A stretch of DNA of 64,000 bases from Metridium senile (Eukaryota; Cnidaria; Anthozoa; Actiniaria; Metridiidae): NCBI GenBank assembly GCA_949775045.1, contig OX459110.1, positions 1,850,001 to 1,914,000 on the forward strand, given 5' to 3'. Under the pieces are notes generated by a model. That model saw nothing but the letters and a program-made list of their open reading frames with translations. It was not told the DNA's origin and did no database searches. A program made the position numbers and the translations under genes. Of the stretch, positions 47,159 to 64,000 are shown piece after piece. Position 1 is the first letter of the stretch. Each line of letters begins with the position of its first letter.

Positions 47159-47393
47159 GACAGTTTCATGTTATCCAGCACCGCTGTACGAACTTGAATT
47201 GACAAAAGGCGCATTTGTACAGGGATAGCCTCAATTCAGAGTAAATTCATGTGTTCTCTATTGTTAAGCGATAACATATTTTTATGCTTTGCTTGAGATT
47301 TGTGAATATGCTGACAACAAATCCAGGCTATCCCTGTGCAAATGCGCCTTTTGTTAAATAGTACAGCGGTACGTGCTAGCTAACGTGAAACTG
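47159..47393. mobile_element. Inverted-repeat element (CAGTTTCATG / ACGTGAAACTG ends)
   Basis: Arms share ACCGCTGTAC, AAAAGGCGCATTTG and CAGGGATAGCCT with their complements at 47326-47393. A fragment of the same family lies near 26370-26400. Confidence 0.8.
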
Positions 47394-47410
47394 GGGTATC
47401 CCCTTCCCGC

Positions 47411-47470
47411 CTCACCCCTATATAACTCGTCCGTCAACTGTCTCCTCATTCTCTCTCGGCCAAGACGTTA
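47411..47470 (+). promoter_or_regulatory. Possible TATA-type core promoter
   Basis: TATATAA at 47419-47425 is followed about 25-30 bp later by CCTCATTCTCTC, an initiator-like sequence. It is 1.1 kb upstream of the ILP2 start codon on the same strand. No donor joining it to 48485 is evident. Confidence 0.25.
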
Positions 47471-47734
47471 TTCCATTGAGCTTCAGCTTATCGTTTCCTT
47501 CTAGAGCTTTCGCGTTCAAGAAGGGACTGTTGTGCGGTTTACCTCAGCCGAAATAATGATATTTCATATAAGTTTTGCGGTACTTTCTCTTTGAAAATGT
47601 GTGGTTATGCTGGACTGTTATATTGTGATATTGTAAAATGTGCGCCTACTCAGTATACGTCTCAGTGAATAGAGTAGATTTCGTATAACTATATATGAAA
47701 ATCTCACGCGGTCAAGCACGAAAAGGAAGTCAGA

Positions 47735-48015
47735 ATTGTGGCGATAGGTTATTCAAAGACAGAAAGGAATTATAGGCATATACCTATTTCAAAAAGGTTG
47801 TCCATTGCGATAGTTCATTTCAAGACAGAAAGGAATTATAGGCATATACCTATTTCAAAAAGGTTGTCCATTGCGATAGTTCATTTCAAGACAGAAAGGA
47901 ATTATAGGCATATACCTATTTCAAAAAGGTTGTCCAAGGCGATAGGTCATTCCAAAATAGAAAGGAATTATAGGCATACACCTATTTTTAAAAGGTTGTC
48001 CACGGCGATAGGTTT
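47735..48015 (+). repeat. Satellite D array 5 (about 4 copies)
   Basis: Same unit, plus orientation, ending about 490 bp before the start codon of insulin-like gene 2. Confidence 0.9.
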
Positions 48016-48160
48016 CATGGGCTTCCTGTTTAGGGAGTGGAAGAGAAGAGAATGGTAAATAGATCCGTTACAAATGAAGCCCAAATGAGGAAAACGAGGG
48101 GTCCTCGTGCAATGTAATAGATAACTTCTACTTATAGTACATTTTAACCTATAAAACAAA

Positions 48161-48326
48161 TCGGCTAACGCGTTGCTATGTATGTTTCCACCCAATTAAA
48201 ATCTTAAGGAATAAGATTCTTTGTCTTATGTATTACGATATCACGTGGAAAATGTTTGGAACAAAAGCTTTATTCCCAGAGGTTTTGAATTGGGTGGAAA
48301 CGTACATAGCAACGCGTTAGCCGATT
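48161..48326. mobile_element. Inverted-repeat element (TCGGCTAACGCGTTGCTATG ends)
   Basis: TCGGCTAACGCGTTGC, GTTTCCACCCAATT and AATTGGGTGGAAAC, GCAACGCGTTAGCCGA form ends of about 37 bp. Confidence 0.85.
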
Positions 48327-48504
48327 AAACAAACGATTTTTTCGCTAATTAAGTGAAGAAGATATTCCCGGTGCAAAGCTTGTGAAACCGATTGACCAAT
48401 GTACTTGTTCTGTTTTACGCATGCGCAGTCTACACTAGATTAACCGATGGTTATGGTATATTAAATTACATTTGTTTGTCTCAGGTCACAATATTCTTCC
48501 CATC

Positions 48505-49539
<1,035 letters not shown>

Positions 49540-49659
49540 CGAAAATCTAGCTTTACTATCGAAATCACTAGAGTTGTAAAATGCGCGTATGAAATGCTAT
49601 CTTGTTTTTTGTACCATGTGATCGCTTCTGGCCAATCATTTTGTTCAAAATTGATCGTG

Positions 49660-49990
49660 TGGTACAAAAACACCACCAAGGCCAAATTGTCCTATTTCAC
49701 TATGACGTCACATCAAAACATTCTATTGTTCTAACGCTAAGGATCATGGTCGCCAGTGGGGGACAGATTCATAACAACAATACAAGAATACACGATAAAA
49801 TTGCATTTACAACACGGATAGGAAATAAATGACAACAAAATGACATAAATTATGAAAGTATAAACAAAGACACATAACATACATAAAAATTAGATAATTT
49901 GAAGCTCAATTTTCAAAGAGAAAGAAGATTTAGTTCAAATTACTATCGTTTTCTAAAACACACGTCATAATGAAATAGGGCAATTTTCAA
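49660..49990. mobile_element. Inverted-repeat element (CCTATTTCACTATGACGT ends)
   Basis: AAATTGTCCTATTTCACTATGACGTC (49684-49709, given here in part) is inverted at 49960-49988 (CGTCATAATGAAATAGGGC). AATAAA at 49823 may serve ILP2 polyadenylation. Confidence 0.5.
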
Positions 49991-50344
49991 CGGACGTTTA
50001 ACCACTGTAGTGTTTGTATAGTTTTCGTGTTTTAAAATAGGTATGCCAACGAGTGTCCCACCAATACCCCCTAAGGCAAAATTTGACTAAACTTAATCTA
50101 AAATACAATGAAGCATAGTGCAGTTATAGATAGATAGTTAGTATTTAAAATTGTTTTGAACTAAATAAGTCAATGCATTGATATTAATAAATATAAAATT
50201 ATAAATATTAAATTATGAATATTGATTCATTGAATATCTGAGACGAAAATTCTGTTTAGAATGAAAAAAAAAAACAAAACACACACACAAACTCGTTCCG
50301 AGTGCTTTTTCACAGCTTCGTTTGTGACCGTCCGATAAACGAAG
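49991..50344. other. No gene recognised
   Basis: A+T-rich intergenic DNA between ILP2 and Rabin8. Confidence 0.6.
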
Positions 50345-50585
50345 GAAAAAGCCATGGTAACGAGGTTGAGAAAGCCAAGACAAAGTCGACGAAGTTACTA
50401 TTGCCAGGGCGACAGTTGTCATAGCAACTATGTTCAATTGACTTCTGTCATAGCATTTTCATAGCAATTGTTGTCTATAATTAGCGACTATTGTCATAGC
50501 AACTGTTGCCATAGTTGACTATTGCCATGGAGACTACTCAGGTTAAAGTGACTGTTGCCATAGTGATCGTGTCGTAGCAACTTAC
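50345..50585. promoter_or_regulatory. Cluster of RFX X-box-like sites upstream of Rabin8
   Basis: X-boxes are imperfect palindromes GTNRCC-N(0-3)-RGYAAC. Here: GTTGTCATAGCAAC (50415-50428), ATTGTCATAGCAAC (50490-50503), GTTGCCATAGTTGAC (50505-50519), ATTGCCATGGAGAC (50521-50534), a half site GTTGCCATAG (50554), GTAGCAAC (50574-50581), and GCCATGGTAAC (50351-50361). RFX factors drive ciliary genes in animals, and Rabin8 is one. The cluster is 1.0-1.2 kb before the start codon. Confidence 0.4.
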
Positions 50586-51584
50586 AACAAGCGAACTGAT
50601 ATTAAATAAATATTTTTGCCATCAATATCATTCGAAAATCAAGAAAATATGAAACAAATGTAAAAGTATGGAAAATAAAATAAAGTATTAATAACAGTTG
50701 ATATTATCTGTTTGTGATGTCATTATAATAATAATAATAAAAAAAAAATAAATAAATAAATATATAATAAAAAAAACCGGACAAAAATCCGACATCCGTC
50801 CCGTTACTCGTCCCGTTACGTTACCCGTGCCATCAATACTTCTCCCTAGTCCCCCATCGTCCTCGATAATGTTTGATGTTTCGGCGCCAGTTACCTGCAG
50901 TCCCAAATCAAAAGTGGTGCTGAAACCCCGTATAATTTAATTGTCTACCTCGAAATAATAACTGTTAACCTACAAAACAACCTGTCAACTCATTACTGAG
51001 TCTACACATTCACATTTGTTAAAAGAAAGGCAAGAAAACTGGACTTTTTCTGAGCAATGTGTGGTGTCTTTGCAGTTTCGTGAGCAGTGTTTTACCCGTG
51101 CAAAAGAACACGAGAAATTTTATGGAATTTTGTCAAGAAAAAGACATGAACGAATGGTTTTATTGCTGAAGGATACCTTTCACTCAAGTGTTTGAAGATT
51201 ACTACGATTTTTGAAGTATTTTCTTCGAGAAAAGACCTAGAACTTTTGAAATTCTTCAAATGTTTTGATGTCGATTAATTTTTCTGACTGGCAAATAGTA
51301 GTGACTAATTCTAACTCCACGAAAGCTAAAAATTACTACTTGACGAGTGATTATCTCTCTACATCTTATACTGGAATCCCTCTTGGTGCAATTTCCGTTG
51401 TTTTGGTTAAAAAAGCTATTCTATTCTAAAAATAAGACCAACTTTCCAACTTTATTTCCGACCACTGAGCTTCAAAATTTGTGAATTCATTCATTGTAGA
51501 GGTTGTTCTACCATATCTACCTCTGTAAACATTGTCAAATTTAGCGTTATTTACAGAAACTGTTAACGCTAAATACTTTTAAAA
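50586..51584 (+). other. Rabin8 upstream region / probable 5' UTR
   Basis: No coding sequence. TTAGCGTTATTTACAG and TTAACGCTAAAT near 51541-51575 form a short inverted repeat just before the ATG. Transcription start not determined. An (AAT)/(A)n tract lies at 50720-50780. Confidence 0.4.
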
Positions 51585-60300
<8,716 letters not shown>

Positions 60301-60774
60301 CACGTGACTACAATAGTGTATGCTAATTGGTTGGTTGGAACAAATGACTGTATCACGCGACTTGCTTGGTAGAGCCTGGGGTCCCCTTATGGTTTAGACA
60401 GAGTGAAGCCTAGGGACCATTCACCAGGATGCAGTGCATTATACCCATAATGCATTGTAATTGGTGATTTGAGCTCATAGGCGTATCACGTACTTTTGTC
60501 AGCTTCTGACAGAAAGGGGTCTGAGAGCTATTTACTAAAATTGCATGCAGCTTTGTGATTGGGTAGTAATGCACTCACTGTGTTGATCTACGCAAGGCTT
60601 TTGCGGAGTGAGGCCTGGGATATTTTTGGAGTATTTCTGGAATATTGTGACTTACAGTGTACCGTGATTGGTGGGCTTTAACAATGGGCTTTGTGCCACG
60701 TGACAAGCATTAGGTGTTTGCCTCTTCAGTCTTGCTGTTGCAGAGTGCTTGATGCACGAACACTATAAAACAAA
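60301..60774. other. Rabin8 3' flank, no further gene
   Basis: Less A+T-rich; short repeated pieces (GTAGAGCCTGGGGTCCC against GAAGCCTAGGGACC). No AATAAA close to the stop codon; the first clear ones are near 61577 and 61743. Confidence 0.5.
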
Positions 60775-61280
60775 TGCGCAGAACGAAACAACTTAGAACG
60801 AAACAATACCCTGCAATGCAAAGAACTTTGACCAGAATACAAGACATCTTACAACACCAAGAAAGAACGAAACAATACCCTGTAATGCAAAGAACTTTGA
60901 CCAGAATACAATGCATCTTACAACACCAAGAAAGAACGAAACAATACCCTGTAATGCAAAGAACTTTGACCAGAATACAATGCAACTTACAACACCAAGA
61001 AAGAACGAAACAATACCCTGCAATGCAAATATTTTTGACCAGAATACAAGACATCTTACAACACCAAGAAAGAACGAAACAATACCCTGCAATGCAAAGA
61101 ACTTTGACCAGAATACAAGACATCTTACAACACCAAGAAAGAACGAAACAATACCCAGCAATGCAAAGAACTTTGACCAGAATACAAAACATCTTGCAAC
61201 ACCAAGAAAGAACGAAACAATACCCTGCAATGCAAAGACCTTTGACCAGAATACAATGTATTCTGTACGACCAAAGATCT
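60775..61280 (+). repeat. Tandem array, 69-bp unit, about 7 copies
   Basis: Unit: AGAACGAAACAATACCC, TGCAATGCAAAGAACTTTG, ACCAGAATACAAGACATC, TTACAACACCAAGAA. It is 23 codons long, so frames stay open on both strands; not a gene. Confidence 0.95.
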
Positions 61281-61342
61281 AAAAAAATTCCCTTTTGACA
61301 TTCAATTGTATTCTCTTGTTCAGCGGATTAAAAATCCAATCA

Positions 61343-61700
61343 CAATCGGCTCGTTCTAATGGCTTTTCTCAAGCAAAGCGAAAAGCCCGAAGAACAAGAT
61401 TGATTACTGAAACTCATAAGTATTCATGAGCACACATCAAAGCATATGTGCGCGCATGTACTAGCCAGCGTAGCCAGCGTTTCTTTTTGGGGAACGGGAA
61501 AATGTTTTGGGATAGCTGTGTTACCGATATGGCCGCGCGAAACCTAAGACGAGTGCAATATAACTTTTATATAACAAATAAAAGGTTATATCGGTAGCAC
61601 AGCTATCCCAAAACACCTTTTACCCGTTCATCCCGAAAGACACGCTGGCTACGCATGTACCAATTACGTGATACCACGTGATTTGAACGAGCCAATCGCC
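61343..61700. mobile_element. Inverted-repeat element (CGGCTCGTTC ends)
   Basis: TTTTGGGATAGCTGTGTTACC and GGTAGCACAGCTATCCCAAA (about 61508 and 61592), GCCAGCGTTTCTTT / GACACGCTGGC and, at the ends, ATCGGCTCGTTC / GAACGAGCCAAT. Confidence 0.8.
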
Positions 61701-61959
61701 CGCAAACGTGTAATTTATAAGCCAATCAAGTGACTACCGCATAGAATAAATGCGAAAAATTCAGAACACAAAATACACATATATACATATATATTTTTGA
61801 CAAATATCAAATGACACAATATTATATATTAATTATTATTGTTATAAAAAGTGAAGTTTTATTGTTTAGAACTAGTTACATAAAGCTCCGTTTATTAGCA
61901 GTTTTTTCGCTCAATATGTGATATGATTTACATGCTCGAAATTTAGTGCAACTCATCAT

Positions 61960-62653
61960 TTAAAGGGATCCTCCACTAAAAATGAACTTGAACTTATATG
62001 GTGATAAAAATTATGCTGATTTCAAATATATATCAAAAATTTTCATCAGACGATTTTTCGCGCGGAAAAAAACGGTTTAAAATGTGAGAAAAAATATTTT
62101 TGGGATCCCAGTGGCACCTGATGACGTCATGTTGCTCTCAAAGATCCAAAAAGAAAGCTTTCTTTTCGCTGTAAAGTTAGAAATTAAAAAAAAACTTTTG
62201 TTCTTTGCTCAAATTTGCAAAGTCTCCAGACTTTCGGAAAAAAAATGTTCAAACCGATTGAAAGACAAAAGTTTGGAGTAATTTTCATTTGTCATTTAAT
62301 CATTTTATCTCAAAAAAGTAGGTAAAATAGCAACCTACTTCGAAATACTTCGAAAGGTATTTTTTTAAGAACCCATATTCATTATTTGGAGAATTCTTGC
62401 ACAATAGGATTAGGGCAGAACCATTTTCGCACGATATTTATAGTTATATTCATATATATTTCCCATCGTTGAGAGCAACATGACGTCATCAGAAAGTGCC
62501 ACAGGGATCCCAAAAATATTTTTTCTCACATTTTAAACGTTTTTTTTTCGCGCGAAAAATCGTCTGATGAAAATTTTTGATATATATTTGAAATCAGCAT
62601 AAGTTTTATCATCATATAAGTTGAAGTTCATTTTTAGTGGAGGATCCCTTTAA
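61960..62653. mobile_element. piggyBac-type MITE (TTAA-flanked)
   Basis: Begins TTAAAGGGATCCTCCAC (TTAA at 61960-61963) and ends GTGGAGGATCCCTTTAA (TTAA at 62650-62653). A TTAA target duplication is typical of piggyBac-like elements. Arms of about 180 bp match inverted, including GTGGCACCTGATGACGTCAT / ATGACGTCATCAGAAAGTGCC. The centre is A+T-rich with one 65-codon frame that has no recognisable domain. Confidence 0.85.
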
Positions 62654-63110
62654 GACCCATGGTGACATACCAGCATGCAGCGCGCGAAAGACTAAATTTC
62701 GTGCACCAAGAAAATCGTAAATTCAGACATTTTGATATATGTTACGATGTGAGTCGGTATTTACACTCTTACTACTAAATCTTTTAGCGATTTTTTTTTT
62801 GGTTTTATCGTAATACTACAGACTGCGAATGAATTATAACACTCAAATCAAAATAAATAACGCAAAGCATGCCGGTAAGTGACCATGGGTCAAAGCTGCG
62901 ATCAAATCGCCATTGAAATGTTTCTCTTATCGCGTGACAAAATTGCTAATGTAAGCGGGCCTTAAGATATTTTTTTTGAGTGAATCAAAATACATCATAT
63001 TATATTTCTCTCTCTTTTTGTAGAGTTAAAAATTTAAAAACGTTTTGGTTGTGTTTTTTTGTAAAGGATTATTTTAATGTTATAGTTGTTGTCTTAAGCA
63101 TGTTTCATGT
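62654..63110. other. No gene recognised
   Basis: A+T-rich spacer. Confidence 0.6.
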
Positions 63111-63124
63111 GCGAAGACCATATT

Positions 63125-63565
63125 TTTGTTGTGATGCGACGTGATGTGAAGTAATGTGGTATGTTGTAATGTGATGCGGCACGATTTCATGTAATGCGGT
63201 ATGTTGTGGTGTAATGCGGTGTGATGTGATGCTGTATGATGTGGTGTGATGTTATGTGGTGTGATGTTATACGGTATGATGTGATGTAATGCGGTATGAT
63301 GCGATTTGATGTGGTGTGATGTGATTTGATGTGGTGTGACATGATGCTGTATTTTGTGATGCGATGTCATGTAATGCGGTGTGAAGTGATGTGATATGAT
63401 GTTATGTGATGCTGTATTTTGTGATGCGATTTGATGTAATGCGGTATGTGTGATGTGATGCGGTGTGATGTGATGCTGTATGATGTAATGCGATGTGATA
63501 TAATGTGGTGTGATGTGATGTGATGTGATGTGATATAATGTGGTGTGATGTGCAGTGATTTTATG
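63125..63565. repeat. (TGATG/TGTGG)n low-complexity tract
   Basis: Pentanucleotide-like TGATGTGATGCGGTGTGATG repeats over 440 bp; the His/Thr-rich minus-strand frame is an artefact. 63566-64000 shows no gene. Confidence 0.9.
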
Positions 63566-64000
63566 AAGTGTTGTGTTGTTCCCTTCTAGCAGTCTCTCTT
63601 GTTGTGATTTCTGATATTCCAACGAGAGAGACTACCAGTGATTCAAATAAATTGAGCAAGAATTTTAAAACCGCCATCTCTAAAAACAAATAAAACATCA
63701 AAACTCATAATTTGAATGTCTGAATATGTCGGAGCATGGGTTTAGTTTTGTACGTTCAACCTCTCATTAGTTACAGTTGCTACTGATGTCATTTTGTTTT
63801 GAGAATAATTCAAAGATTCTCAATAGCCTTAAAGTCGTTAGTAGTTGTAATGAGTCTAGGTTTTCAAGTACTTCCAATTCAATCACGCAAACATGTGAGA
63901 AATCGTTTCGGTAATCCTTTCTTATCTTGTATCATTGTATGTCCGTTGAGCAATTACTGTTACATAATAAGCTCACGCATTTAAGGAAGCTGTCTTTATT

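Noticed and set aside
60710..61298. Open frames on both strands in the 69-bp array
   Set aside because: Unit is 23 codons long, so openness on both strands follows from repetition.
63080..63622. His/Thr/Ser-rich 180-codon minus-strand frame
   Set aside because: Low-complexity TGATG/TGTGG repeat; no composition change at its ends and no domain.

Overview
The window is eukaryotic, animal nuclear DNA: about two thirds A+T, genes split by GT-AG introns, and very rich in microsatellites, tandem satellites and short inverted-repeat (MITE-like) elements. The genes (a Rabin8-type Rab GEF, insulin-family peptides, a tropomyosin-like protein) are metazoan. Several short dispersed repeats resemble ones I associate with cnidarian genomes (palindromes built on GGATAA, on GTGTAGACGA and on GGCGGATCCAG), so a cnidarian or other non-bilaterian/marine invertebrate is my best guess. 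That placement is weak.

Layout. 1-2.3 kb: first coding exon of a tropomyosin-like gene on the minus strand (1844-2158), with two perfect CRE palindromes just upstream. 2.3-22.4 kb: gene-poor DNA made of four satellite families (called A, B, C, D here), other tandem arrays, microsatellites and MITEs. 22.4-24.3 kb: a reverse-transcriptase relic, then insulin-like peptide gene 1 (two coding exons, + strand). 24.3-48.4 kb: again satellites and MITEs. 48.5-49.5 kb: insulin-like peptide gene 2 (two coding exons, + strand). 51.6-60.3 kb: a complete ten-exon Rabin8/RAB3IP-RAB3IL1 homologue (395 aa, + strand), whose introns are full of microsatellites, a SINE and MITEs. 60.3-64 kb: a 69-bp tandem array, two large inverted-repeat elements and low-complexity DNA.

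Main observations. (1) Both insulin-like genes match the insulin-family A-chain signature C-C-x3-C-x8-C, carry signal peptides and basic cleavage sites, and share the phase-1 intron typical of insulin genes. (2) Satellites B and C, and a separate single locus at about 640-690, carry a hammerhead-ribozyme-like core: a CUGANGA-like box, a stem II hairpin, GAAAC, a self-complementary 4-base stem III and a UC cleavage site, with stem I pairing in the right place. This suggests dozens of ribozyme-derived units related to Penelope-like elements or retrozymes. (3) Splice sites have been captured in tandem duplications twice: the 5' splice site of insulin-like gene 1 (three copies) and the 3' splice site plus half an exon of Rabin8 (five copies). 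(4) Two composite foldback elements share an architecture of terminal hairpin, tRNA-like module and tandem terminal hairpins.

Rabin8 activates Rab8 in ciliogenesis and exocytosis. The insulin-like peptides would be secreted growth or metabolic ligands. Tropomyosin binds actin. I see no sign that the three types of gene act together; the two insulin-like genes are probably locally duplicated paralogues.
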